NCBI GenBank assembly: GCA_965208815.1
Contig: OZ242357.1
Location: 2,232,001 to 2,296,000 of the forward strand
From: Bin55 sp009840545
GTDB taxonomy: Bacteria > Pseudomonadota > Gammaproteobacteria > Pseudomonadales > Azotimanducaceae
DNA: 64,000 bases
Reading direction: 5' to 3'
Below, piece by piece: positions 1-9,300 of this stretch (the first letter of the stretch is position 1; the number at the start of each line of letters is the position of its first letter). The position numbers were made by a program, and so were the translations under genes. The notes beneath the pieces were generated by a model. It worked only from the letters and a program-made list of their open reading frames with translations. It was not told the DNA's origin and searched no databases.

Positions 1-558
1 AGCCACTGCGAGATCAAGTACGAGAACGTGAGGGTGCCCAAAGAAAACCAGTTGGGCCGAACCGGCACCGGACACCAAGCAGCTCAAGATCGCTTGGGAG
101 CCGGTCGAATATATCACTGCATGAATTCAGTAGGAGCAATGTGGCGGTGCTTCGACCTTATGGTTGATCGAATCATCAAGCGCAAGGTTCACGGAGGCGA
201 AACTCTGGAACATAAACAGTTCATGCAGGGCTTCATTGCTGATTCCTATATGGACATCCAGTCTTCTCGTCTAATGGTTGTAGATTGTGCTCAGAAAATG
301 GAAGCAGGCGCAGATTCTCGAACGGACATATCGTCAATTAAGGTCTACGTTCCTGCCGCTTATCACCGGGTTGTCGACCGAGCCATTCAGGTCTACGGCG
401 CGGCAGGTGTTTCCGGAGACTATCCATTTGCTGACATGTATACAGGTGCACGTACACTTCGAATCGCAGATGGACCGGATGAAGTCCACAAAATCTTAAT
501 AGCGAAAAACGTGCTTCGTCGCTACCATGCCGGAGAGACATGGGACTTTGGAAACTAG
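1..558 (+). CDS. Acyl-CoA dehydrogenase, C-terminal part (5' end outside window)
   Basis: This is the C-terminal helical domain of an acyl-CoA dehydrogenase, the flavoenzyme that oxidises acyl-CoA thioesters to enoyl-CoA and passes electrons to ETF. The frame is open from base 1 and ends at TAG 556-558, so about 185 residues are visible and the N-terminal and middle domains lie upstream. Family signs are the segment VPKENQLG near the start, the arginine-rich helix HKQFMQGFIAD, and the closing RIADGPDEVHK motif typical of the C-terminal domain. The next gene starts about 10 bases downstream on the same strand, so the two are probably cotranscribed. The substrate cannot be told from this fragment; the neighbours suggest aromatic or short-chain acyl-CoA breakdown. 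Confidence 0.85.
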   Translation, partial: SHCEIKYENVRVPKENQLGRTGTGHQAAQDRLGAGRIYHCMNSVGAMWRCFDLMVDRIIKRKVHGGETLEHKQFMQGFIADSYMDIQSSRLMVVDCAQKMEAGADSRTDISSIKVYVPAAYHRVVDRAIQVYGAAGVSGDYPFADMYTGARTLRIADGPDEVHKILIAKNVLRRYHAGETWDFGN

Positions 559-567
559 GATTTGGCT

Positions 568-1272
568 ATGAGTTCTCTTGTCTCAGAAATCGCAAGCGCT
601 ATTCGCGAGAAACAACCATTACCAAAAATGCCCGATGCGCTGACCCTTGAAGAAGGGTATGCGATTCAGAGGGAATTGGTCGAGACACTGGCAGACGGGC
701 ATCTTGCGGGAATTAAGGCGGGAATGACTGCACCGGGTCCGCAAAAGCTGTTTGGGCTTACACACCCACTTGTCGGTTCGCTCTACTCATGGGGAAGAAG
801 AGAGTCAGGCGCTTCGTTCGAATCAAAACCTGGCGTGAGTCTCGAATGCGAAATCGGGCTGATTGTCGACAGTCAAGGACGTCCGAAGTCTGCAGGACCC
901 GTGATCGAAGTCCCCTACCTAGCTTGGTCGACTCCGGATGACGCCAAGGGATCGAACGTAACGGCGATCAATGTCGGGGCAGACCGTTTTATAGTGGGAG
1001 CGTTTTCTGCGTTACGCGACGACTACGAGTCACTATCGGTTACGTTGACACGAGACGGTAAAACACTGTGCGAGGCAAGCCTTTCAGATGCTTTGGGAGG
1101 TCCCAAGAAAGCACTTTCTTGGATGCTTGAAGAGTCCGCAAAACGTGGGCTGGGCATCACGGACGGAATGCTTCTCATCACGGGCGCGTGCGGGGGAATC
1201 CATCCAGCTGAACCGGGATTTCATGTAGCAGACTACGGCGAACTCGGCTCAATTGAGTTCACCGTAACGTAG
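568..1272 (+). CDS. 2-keto-4-pentenoate hydratase-like protein (FAH superfamily, MhpD type)
   Basis: A protein of about 234 residues resembling 2-keto-4-pentenoate hydratases and 4-oxalocrotonate decarboxylases, which act on ring-cleavage products in aromatic catabolism. Family signs are GIKAGMT near residue 50, the acidic metal-site region LECEIGLIV, and GACGGIHP near the C-terminus, where the family places a TG-type substrate loop. I chose ATG 568 because AGGA at 557-560 lies 7 bases upstream; a TTG at 562 would be too close to it. It follows the acyl-CoA dehydrogenase after 9 bases and converges with hmgA, leaving only 5 bases between the stop codons. The exact substrate is unknown. A decarboxylase or a degenerate fumarylacetoacetase-like role is also possible. 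Confidence 0.75.
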   Translation: MSSLVSEIASAIREKQPLPKMPDALTLEEGYAIQRELVETLADGHLAGIKAGMTAPGPQKLFGLTHPLVGSLYSWGRRESGASFESKPGVSLECEIGLIVDSQGRPKSAGPVIEVPYLAWSTPDDAKGSNVTAINVGADRFIVGAFSALRDDYESLSVTLTRDGKTLCEASLSDALGGPKKALSWMLEESAKRGLGITDGMLLITGACGGIHPAEPGFHVADYGELGSIEFTVT

Positions 1273-1277
1273 ACAGT

Positions 1278-2399
1278 CTAATCCGGGGAAGGATTCGTCC
1301 AGCTAGTGGCGTAACCTTCAATCTCGTAGTCCGAACTACACGCTTCTAGTGGGTCGCGAGCATCAACCATCACGGCCACCTCATTGGTGTGTGTATTCGG
1401 CTGTTCGTACATTTTGGTCAGCGCTCCTGGGTGAGGCCCGTGAGTTATTCCGCCTGGATGGAATGTGAGCATGCCCGATTCGATGTGATCCCGGCTAAAG
1501 AAATTCCCATCATGAAAGAACAGTACTTCGTCGTAGTCCTCATTGTTGTGAAAGAAGGGAACCTTGATCGCTGTGGAATCAGTTTCAAAAGGTCGCGGTA
1601 CGAAAGTACTAATCAGAAATCTGTCACTGGCAAAAGTCGCGTGCACAGAAGGTGGTAAGTGGTAGCGGTGGCTGTTAATGGGCAATATGTCTCGGACGTT
1701 GAGGCGAATCGGAGCAAGATCGCCTGTCCAACCCACAGCGTCAAGAGGATTGTAGGGATAGGAAAGGGACGTAACTTGGTCACGCTTCTTTATCTGGACC
1801 TCCCAGTTTGATTCGTCCTGTTGTGCTAGAAAAGCCTCGTTCATTGTCGGAGTATCAAGATTTGCAGGATCAAAAATAGCGTGCGGACCTAGCAGTCCGC
1901 GATCCGGCAGTTGAATTTGGGCCCCCTTCGCTTCGATTAGGAGAGTTCGGACCGGACTTTCGCTTGCGAGCCGCCACATCGTGCCGCGAGGTATTACCAT
2001 GTAGTCGCCTGTTTGAAACTTCATGTGTCCGAAGTCGCAAAAAAGATCTCCAGCTCCTTCATGAATAAAGACAGTCAAGTCTCCATCGGCATCGCGACAC
2101 AGACAATCCATCTGTTGGGACATGCGCCAAAACGAAATTTCTACATAATCGTTTCTTAGGATTTTTGTGCTGCGCCAAGGATTGGAAGAGTCCGGAATCT
2201 CGTTGAGATTGAATGCTTTCGGGCGAAGAGGTCCGTCGACAGCCGTCCAACCTGTAGGAGGCCTGCGATGGTAGAGACGTGCCGAGGGCCCGTTGAACCC
2301 CTCTCTTCCCAATTCACGTTCAAACGTACCTTCGGGTAGATCGCGATGAGCTTGTCGGGAAGTCTGCCCTTGTTGCCATGTTGCGTTAAACGGTTTCAC
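1278..2399 (-). CDS. hmgA: Homogentisate 1,2-dioxygenase
   Basis: Cleaves the ring of homogentisate to maleylacetoacetate with non-haem iron, the step after HPPD in tyrosine breakdown. At 373 residues it is shorter than the classical enzyme of about 440, matching the short bacterial homogentisate-dioxygenase-like group. The cupin core is visible: RNDYVEISFWRMSQQMDCLC at about 82-101, then FFHNNEDYDE (His284, Glu291) and HPGGITHGPHPG (His314, His320), which correspond by family resemblance to the iron-binding His/Glu/His set. Its ATG at 2397-2399 lies inside the 3' end of hppD (14-bp overlap), so the two are translationally coupled. The enzyme name rests on family plus context; another short gentisate- or homogentisate-type dioxygenase is the alternative. 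Confidence 0.85.
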   Translation of the reverse strand: MKPFNATWQQGQTSRQAHRDLPEGTFERELGREGFNGPSARLYHRRPPTGWTAVDGPLRPKAFNLNEIPDSSNPWRSTKILRNDYVEISFWRMSQQMDCLCRDADGDLTVFIHEGAGDLFCDFGHMKFQTGDYMVIPRGTMWRLASESPVRTLLIEAKGAQIQLPDRGLLGPHAIFDPANLDTPTMNEAFLAQQDESNWEVQIKKRDQVTSLSYPYNPLDAVGWTGDLAPIRLNVRDILPINSHRYHLPPSVHATFASDRFLISTFVPRPFETDSTAIKVPFFHNNEDYDEVLFFHDGNFFSRDHIESGMLTFHPGGITHGPHPGALTKMYEQPNTHTNEVAVMVDARDPLEACSSDYEIEGYATSWTNPSPD

Positions 2400-3435
2400 T
2401 TAGCACTCCTCGACGTTGTTGATCACGTTCCACACTCTCAAAAAGAGCTTGGAAATTGCCTTCTCCAAAGCCTTTGTTACCAAGACGCTGAATAATCTCG
2501 AAGAATATTGGACCAATCATGTCCTGCGTAAATATTTGCAACAAGAACCCGTCCTCGGGAGATCCATCAATCAAAATCTGGCGTTCTTGCATCTTGCTAA
2601 CGTCCTGACCGTGATCTCGCACGCGATCTTCCAACATTTCGTAGTAGGTGTCCGGAGTTGATTGAAACTCTATTCCATTACTCCGAAGTTCGTCCACAGC
2701 CTGGTAGATGTCATTTGTATGCAATGCAATGTGTTGTATTCCTTCACCTCCATAGCGTTGTAGGTACTCCTCAATTTGCGATTGGTCGTCTGCCGATTCA
2801 TTGAGAGGTATCCTCAGCTTGCCGCACGCGCCCGTCATGGCTTTTGAAACAAGGCCTGTTTGAACCCCCTGAATTTGAAAGCGTTGTGCTTCGTGAAAGT
2901 CGAAAACCTGCTCGTAGAATTCGGCAAGTTTTATCAGATTGCCCCGCTTCAGGTTGTGTGTAAGGTGATCGACATGTGTAAGAGGTCCTGAGGGATTCCT
3001 TGAACACACTGGTAGAAGCTGAAAATCAACATCGTAGATCGTTTGATCACCATAGCGATCCACCAAGTAGATAAGAGAGCCTCCAACTCCTTCAATAGCA
3101 GGAATTGATAGTTCCATAGGTCCTACGGAAGCCTCGACACGAGTCGCCCCTCTTTTTTGTGCCAATTCAATGGCTTGGTGCGAATCTTGAACGCGGAATG
3201 CCATAGCGTTGGCCGAGTCTCCATGCTCCGCGGCAAAGTGCGACGCGCTTGTATTGGGTTCTCCATTCAGTATGAAGCTGATATCGTTTTGTTGGTACAG
3301 ATGGACATTCTTGCTTCTGTGCTTCCCCACTAAGGAGAAACCGAGTTTTTCGAACCGTTCACGCAAACAATTTGGGTCAGGGCTTGTAAACTCAACGAAT
3401 TCAAACCCATCGGTGCCAATGAGTTCCTTGGGCAT
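2386..3435 (-). CDS. hppD: 4-hydroxyphenylpyruvate dioxygenase
   Basis: Converts 4-hydroxyphenylpyruvate to homogentisate. The protein has 349 residues, the normal size for bacterial HPPD, and two VOC half-domains. Likely Fe(II) ligands are His157 (in VDHLTHNL), His235 (in GIQHIALHT) and Glu313 (in GPIFFEIIQR). The ATG at 3433-3435 begins MPKELIGTDGFEFVEF, where the family normally begins; the frame stays open 57 bases further upstream, but that stretch (MIFVSFVTIF...) covers the intergenic operator and is not protein-like for this family. It overlaps hmgA by 14 bp, forming a two-gene operon. The divergent marR-type gene sits across a short region holding an inverted repeat, so regulation by that protein is likely. 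Confidence 0.92.
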   Translation of the reverse strand: MPKELIGTDGFEFVEFTSPDPNCLRERFEKLGFSLVGKHRSKNVHLYQQNDISFILNGEPNTSASHFAAEHGDSANAMAFRVQDSHQAIELAQKRGATRVEASVGPMELSIPAIEGVGGSLIYLVDRYGDQTIYDVDFQLLPVCSRNPSGPLTHVDHLTHNLKRGNLIKLAEFYEQVFDFHEAQRFQIQGVQTGLVSKAMTGACGKLRIPLNESADDQSQIEEYLQRYGGEGIQHIALHTNDIYQAVDELRSNGIEFQSTPDTYYEMLEDRVRDHGQDVSKMQERQILIDGSPEDGFLLQIFTQDMIGPIFFEIIQRLGNKGFGEGNFQALFESVERDQQRRGVLSETV

Positions 3436-3455
3436 TGTCTTCTTCCGTCTTTGTC

Positions 3456-3476
3456 TTGTACTGAATATAGTTACAA
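3456..3476. promoter_or_regulatory. Inverted repeat TTGTA-N11-TACAA, probable MarR operator
   Basis: A 21-bp imperfect palindrome lies between the divergent hppD and marR-type starts. The outer arms TTGTA and TACAA are perfect and the centre is AT-rich (CTGAATATAGT). MarR proteins usually bind palindromes of this size in the intergenic region next to their own gene, so this is the obvious site for repression of hppD-hmgA and autoregulation. The right arm abuts the ATG at 3477, so either that gene starts further in (ATG 3513) or its transcript is leaderless. Confidence 0.55.
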
Positions 3477-3935
3477 ATGAAACAAAAATCAACTCTTGTA
3501 CTTCATAACTTTATGCCGTATCGGCTCTCTGTTCTGACCAATCGAATTAGCGCACTCATTGCAACTGCCTACAGCGAGTCCTTTGGAATTCGAATTCCGG
3601 AGTGGCGAACGATTGCTGTGCTTGGAGAATCTCCCGGCCTAACACATAGCCAAGTGGCAGAACGAACTGCAATGGACAAAGTGACCGTTTCTCGAGCAGT
3701 AAGAGATCTCGTCCAAAAGCAGTTCGTCTCACGCCTAACCTCTAAGACAGATAGAAGGGTGGTACATCTCAATCTGACACAAGAGGGGAGAGGCGTCTAT
3801 CTCAACATCGTTCCGATGGCTCTCGGCTACGAAACACAGGTACTCCAGGTCCTAACCATGAAGGAACGAAAACGCCTCGACGAGTTGATCGACAAACTTC
3901 AACGAGGAGTAGATGATCTTAGTACTAGAGCCTAG
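3477..3935 (+). CDS. MarR family transcriptional regulator, divergent from hppD-hmgA
   Basis: A 152-residue MarR-type winged-helix regulator. The recognition region runs from about residue 55 to 100 (LTHSQVAERTAMDKVTVSRA, then the wing with LTSKTDRRVVHLNLTQEG), with the conserved D-x-R of the wing. It lies back to back with hppD-hmgA, the standard arrangement for a local ligand-responsive repressor; 4-hydroxyphenylpyruvate or homogentisate would be natural ligands, but that is inference. The ATG at 3477 has no clear ribosome-binding site and touches the inverted repeat; ATG 3513 (MPYRLSVLTNRI) is an alternative start that fits the family's usual N-terminal helix. It may also control the downstream CoA-transferase gene on the same strand. 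Confidence 0.88.
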   Translation: MKQKSTLVLHNFMPYRLSVLTNRISALIATAYSESFGIRIPEWRTIAVLGESPGLTHSQVAERTAMDKVTVSRAVRDLVQKQFVSRLTSKTDRRVVHLNLTQEGRGVYLNIVPMALGYETQVLQVLTMKERKRLDELIDKLQRGVDDLSTRA

Positions 3936-4028
3936 CGAGACAAGCTCCTCCGGTTTGAATGACCCCCACTAGTATCATGAGTGGCTATTTCAAACCGCCA
4001 CGAAGTACTAGGTCATAGAAGGTTCCAC

Positions 4029-6359
4029 GTGAAACCATTGGAGAGCTATCGAGTTATAGAACTCGGCAACGGACCAATCACCGGTCTAGCCGGAATGGTG
4101 CTCGCAGACTTCGGTGCCGACGTAATCAAAATCGATCCTCTCGGTGGCGATGCGTTTGCGGAGATGCCAGCCTCGGTACTCTGGACTCGAGGTAAACGAT
4201 GCCTCACCGTTGATCTGCGCAACTCTTCGGACTTGAAGCAATTGCGTTCACTTGTCATCGACACGGCAGACGGTGTCATGACTACTCTTCGCAAGCAAAA
4301 GCGTGAGTCATTGGGATTGGACTCTGCGTCTTTGAGAGAATCCAGACAAGATCTCGTATATGGGTCTGTGTCCGGATTTGGAGAGAAAGGACCTTACTCT
4401 CACTACCCGGGTTACGAAGCACTCGTAGCCGCAAAGTCTGGTCGGATGATGAATTTCGCCGGAGTCGCAAATAGAGCCGGTCCCAACTTCTCTGCACTGC
4501 AAGTAGGAGTACATGCGACTTCTCAAACCTTAGCATCGGGAATGTTGGCATCGCTAGAGTGTCGACGAACGACAGGCGTTGGTCTCACGTTTGAGACCTC
4601 TCTACTTCGGGGCATGATTCCCTACGAAATGGGTGTTTCGGCGTTGTCGCAACTCTATGACAAGGGGATAGTTCCCAAGCCGCGTCGTGAGCGCGATCGT
4701 ACAGTGTCTATGCCCACATTGAACTATCACCCGGTTCGCACAAAGGACGGAAAGTGGCTACAGCTTGGAAATCTGCTTCCACACCTACTTGACAATTTCT
4801 TTCGTGCAAGTGGATTCGAGTACGTCTTCGAAGATCCTCAATTCAAAGGTGATCCGTTTCGATGGGATCCCAAAATTCTCGAGCAATTCCGAAATGCTAT
4901 GTTTGAGCACATGCAAACGCGAACGGCTGAAGAGTGGATGAATCACTATATAGAAGATGGTGAGGTCGCCGCACATCCATACCAGTCATCTCAAGAAGCC
5001 CTATCCGACCCCGATGTTGTGTTGAATGGGCACGTCGTGACTCGAGGTGAGACTCGACAACTTGGTTTACTTGCCAATTTGACAGAAACCCCAGGAGAAG
5101 TCGGTAGTTCAATTGAAGACACGACATTCCTTCAATTGCAAGATCGAGTTCCATCTCCTACCTCGAGAGCAACAAGTAGTCCTGCTCTGCCTCTTGAGGG
5201 AGTGACCGTCGTTGAGAGTGCGACCATTATTGCCGCGCCATTGGGTGCTTCTACTCTGGCAGACCTAGGGGCTAGGGTCATAAAGATAGAGCCGCTATCC
5301 GGCGATCCTTTCCGAGGAATGATGAGAGCACTCGGAGCGTCAAAATGCAACGTTGGAAAGGAATCCATCTGTATTGATCTCAAGTCCGATGAAGGACAAG
5401 CCATCGCACACAAATTGGCTTCAAGAGCCGACATCTGGCTCCACAACTACCGAGTTGGCGTCCCTGAGAAATTGGGAATTGGTTACGAAGAGCTTTCGTC
5501 TATAAATCCTGGCCTGATCTATTTGTCGGCAAACGGCTACGGTCCTAAGGGACCGGGAGCCAAACGGCCTTCGACTCACCCCGTTCCCGGAGCTGCTCTT
5601 GGAGGCGTTGTATGGCAGATTGGTGGAATGCCAGATCCATCTCAGGAGCTCAGCAACGCTGAATTACGAGAAACGTCCCGAAAGCTGCTACGTGCCAACG
5701 AGGTCAATCCGGATCCCAATACATCCATGGTGATTGCAACTTCTGCAATATTGGGCCTGTGTGCACGTTCTGCATCCGGAAAAGGACAGAAGATTTTCTT
5801 GGATATGTTTGGTGCTAACGCATATGCAAATTGGGATGACTTCTTCTCACATCCAGGTAAGAGACCTAGACCGAAAGTCGACAAGGACGGCTTCGGTTTG
5901 GGTCCGCTATATCGACTTTACGAAGCCGCTGATGGATGGGTTTTTCTAGCTGTTGTTACATCCAGTGACAAGCAATCGCTGTCGAACGCTCTGAACCTAG
6001 ACCTAGGCACAAAGAATCTTGAATCTGTACTAGCAGATCTGTTCAAGACGAAAGCGGTCAGAGAGTGGGAGACCGAACTCACAAGTGCTGGAATAGGTTG
6101 CGTAGAAGCGAGTGGACCTGTACCACCACAATTCTTCATGACTGACAACCACGTTGTACAGGAAGGTATCCTTGTGGACGCACATCACCCGGATTGGGGA
6201 CCATACAAGCGTCTCGGACCGATGTCGGTGTTTGAGAACGGGTCCTATGCCGGGACAGAAGCAGCAGGCGGCTCAACTGTAACGTTGCTGAAAGAATTGG
6301 GCTACACCAATGATTCCATCGATCGGTTGATTGATCGAAAAGTGGTCCGAACTCGTTGA
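4029..6359 (+). CDS. Fused double CoA-transferase, family III (CaiB/BaiF)
   Basis: About 776 residues made of two family III CoA-transferase units in tandem; ordinary members are about 400 residues and act as interlaced dimers. Unit 1 begins KPLESYRVIELGNGPITGLA with LADFGADVIKID. Unit 2 begins near residue 385 with LEGVTVVESATIIAAPLGA and LADLGARVIKIEP. The nucleophilic Asp of the family is present in unit 2 (GQKIFLDMFGANAYANWDD), but the matching place in unit 1 reads LTFETSLLRGM, with Glu instead of Asp, so only one site may be active. I chose GTG 4029, with AAGG 7-10 bases upstream and the family's usual N-terminus; an upstream in-frame GTG exists at 3981. The acyl-CoA substrate is unknown; it lies downstream of marR and converges with the giant TPR gene. 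Confidence 0.85.
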   Translation: MKPLESYRVIELGNGPITGLAGMVLADFGADVIKIDPLGGDAFAEMPASVLWTRGKRCLTVDLRNSSDLKQLRSLVIDTADGVMTTLRKQKRESLGLDSASLRESRQDLVYGSVSGFGEKGPYSHYPGYEALVAAKSGRMMNFAGVANRAGPNFSALQVGVHATSQTLASGMLASLECRRTTGVGLTFETSLLRGMIPYEMGVSALSQLYDKGIVPKPRRERDRTVSMPTLNYHPVRTKDGKWLQLGNLLPHLLDNFFRASGFEYVFEDPQFKGDPFRWDPKILEQFRNAMFEHMQTRTAEEWMNHYIEDGEVAAHPYQSSQEALSDPDVVLNGHVVTRGETRQLGLLANLTETPGEVGSSIEDTTFLQLQDRVPSPTSRATSSPALPLEGVTVVESATIIAAPLGASTLADLGARVIKIEPLSGDPFRGMMRALGASKCNVGKESICIDLKSDEGQAIAHKLASRADIWLHNYRVGVPEKLGIGYEELSSINPGLIYLSANGYGPKGPGAKRPSTHPVPGAALGGVVWQIGGMPDPSQELSNAELRETSRKLLRANEVNPDPNTSMVIATSAILGLCARSASGKGQKIFLDMFGANAYANWDDFFSHPGKRPRPKVDKDGFGLGPLYRLYEAADGWVFLAVVTSSDKQSLSNALNLDLGTKNLESVLADLFKTKAVREWETELTSAGIGCVEASGPVPPQFFMTDNHVVQEGILVDAHHPDWGPYKRLGPMSVFENGSYAGTEAAGGSTVTLLKELGYTNDSIDRLIDRKVVRTR

Positions 6360-6395
6360 AGTGAGCTTCCGGACGACTTCATGAACCGACAAGGA

Positions 6396-9300
6396 CTAGG
6401 AAGATTCCTCCTCTTCTTCGTCTTCCTCGATCAAACCACCAGCCATTTCGATCGATTCGTACGCATTCTCCAATCTCAGGATTCTCGTATCCAAATTTGA
6501 CGCATAGTCGTTATCCAGGGCTTCTTCGGCTAACGACTTCAGTTCACGTAGCATGCTGAGCCCTGCTGTCTCTGTATCTCCAAGTTTCGCGATCTCTAAT
6601 GCTGGGGAAGGTTCGAGCGTTTCACGTAGAGACTTGATCAATTCCACTCTGCGTTCGTAACTGAGCAAGTCCCGCTCAAGCGAAATCCGAACAATCTCTG
6701 GATCAACTACGAACTCGAGCTCTGAAGCAATCGAGAGCAAAGTTCGAACAGAGTTGGAATTCAGTTCTTCATCCCCTTTGTTCAGCAACCCATCCTGAAG
6801 AAAAATAGCAATATCTTGAGCTCGTTCCGTCTGCTCGAGCTCTTCGCATAACCATACCATGCGATTCAACGCTCTATACACTGCCACCTGACTAATTGAC
6901 GAATCTCCAAGCCAAGACTTAAACAAACCAATCAACGAGTCGACTGCTTCAGGATTCTCAAGGTCAACCATGTCTTCGATCGCGAATAGAAACATTTCAG
7001 CGCCGACGGGAGGTTGGTCCTCTTCTGAGGTACTAAAGCTGCCGTAACGATAGAGTTGCGGATAGTTCAATCCCAGAACTTGGGCTATGGATTCGATGCT
7101 CGACGCCTTCTGTTGAGCATCACTTACGACATAGCTCGGTCCGAAACTCATGATTTGCGCAGACTGTGGCGCTTCGCTGGTTCTCGTTGGACTGAACAAT
7201 CGCTCAAGGTACTGTATACCCTTAGAAAATTCCTCAGCCTTGAATAACACACGAACAATTTCCAAATGCTTGATAGCGTCGTAGACTTCGATTTCTTCAG
7301 CAATTTGTCTTATGTCTGGATCGATTTGTTCTGCTTGTTCAAAAACATCCGAAGGCTCGTATACTGCTGACAGGAATCGAACCATGGAGGCCTTCCATAC
7401 ATCTTGAATCTGTTCATCGCCATCGAACGGTCTAACCAATGGGATAACTCTACCAACAAGAGCTTGAGCATGTTCGGAAGGAAGATGCACACTTGCATCC
7501 TCGATTAGCGTGAGTACGTTTGAAGAGGGCCCTTGAGGCATGCGGTAAACAATCATGTTGCGAGATTGACTACTAAACTCTCTATATCGAATTTGATTGA
7601 GCACAAGTATCTCGTAGCAGTCAACAGCATCAGCGAAACGACCTGACTTAGCCAATATTCGCGCGATGTTGTGTAGTCTGTTTGGATTGGATCCACTCGC
7701 TCTCCGAGCTCTAGCAGCTACAGCCGCAGATTCGTCATCAGTTAGCTCAATATCAGCATCGTTAACCAAGATTAGCCACATCATGAATTCATGATCATCT
7801 GCCGTATCTGCGATGATTTCACTTGAGAGCTCATCTAATCGTTGCGTGTGTTCATCAGGAAATTCTCTGTACGCCTTCGCTATTTGTTCATACATAGGCA
7901 TTGATGTCTGCCTTTCCCATGGAGAAAGTGCTGAGACAAAGAGCTCCAACTCTCGGCCGAGTGGAGCTTTAGACATGAGAACTTCAAGCAATGTAGGAAT
8001 CTCCTCCTCGTCTCTGTAACGGCCCGAGACCGGGAAGCCACCTGGACCTATGAACGTACTAAATCCCATGGATCTCGACATATACATGACATTGGAAGTG
8101 GGCTTGCCTTTACTGGGGTATTGGATTAGCATGGGTTGAACACTTCCGCTGCCGTAGAATCTTCGCATGGTGTCGCCAAGTCCGGCAGCTTGAGTACCTC
8201 GCCAAAGCGATCTCAGGAGATTTGGCACTTCATCCGATTCTATTTCGTCGCTGTTCGCGATCTCTTGCAGTCGAGTAAATGTTGCTTCAAGACCCTCAGG
8301 CAAGTAGTCGGGAGAAGAGTAATTGGCGGATACGCCTCGAATGTTTCGCAAGATGTCCGCACTGGGATCTCTTTGGCCGGTTATGGGGGCATCATTTTCT
8401 TTGAAGATTTCCTCACGAACATCGGGCCTGCGGAGATCGGAACGACCGTCCAATGCCATTGCCAATGCCAGATCGTAGTTCTCAAAGTTTAGTGCCGCAA
8501 CATAGTATGCCATGCGAATGTCATCGTTGTCAGTCTCCAAATCGTAGTAGTCTTTTAGTAAACTCAAAATCTCTTCTGAGTGCATTTTGGACCAAACTAA
8601 TCGTTCAATAAAGTACTTTTCTTCGGGAAACTTCTCGTTCAATGCCTCGAAAATTTCTCCACGCTTACTGCGAATCGCCTCTAATTCTGGATCAATTCCA
8701 TCAAAATAATACGGTGACTGATCTACCAGTACTTTGGCAAGTTCGACGTCATCGATCTTTCCTTCGAGAATGTCATTCATAGACTCTATGTATTGCTCTT
8801 TGAAAGCGCTGAACAAAGGATCTCTTAAGTAAAAACGAAGGCTAGAATTTTGTGCGGATGTATATAGATCAAGTATGGCTTGATACGCGACGTCAATATT
8901 TCCCCGGTGATACTCCCTTACAACATTTACGATCTGTTCCGACCCCCGTACGGCAGACTCAAAATCATCTAACAGCTGTAGAAGGAATTCAATGTTTGAC
9001 TCATGCACATCATCAAATAAGCAAATCATTGATTGGACATTTTGTCTCACATACTCGTCTTGCAAGTTCATCTTTCCAAGTAACTCGATTGTCGTGTTTT
9101 GAATTCTCTCTTGTTGGGACGAATCCAAAGGACTTGTGAGAAAGTCTTTGAATACTTGGCCGGGATCCATACCAATAGAAACCTGATTTTCTCGCAGGTT
9201 ATCTACAAAGTATTCGAAGAGCAATAAGAGCTCGTCGATTCCGCCTCGTTCTTTGGCGTAGTACCATAAACTTGCAACTCGATAGTAGTTCTGACGTAGC

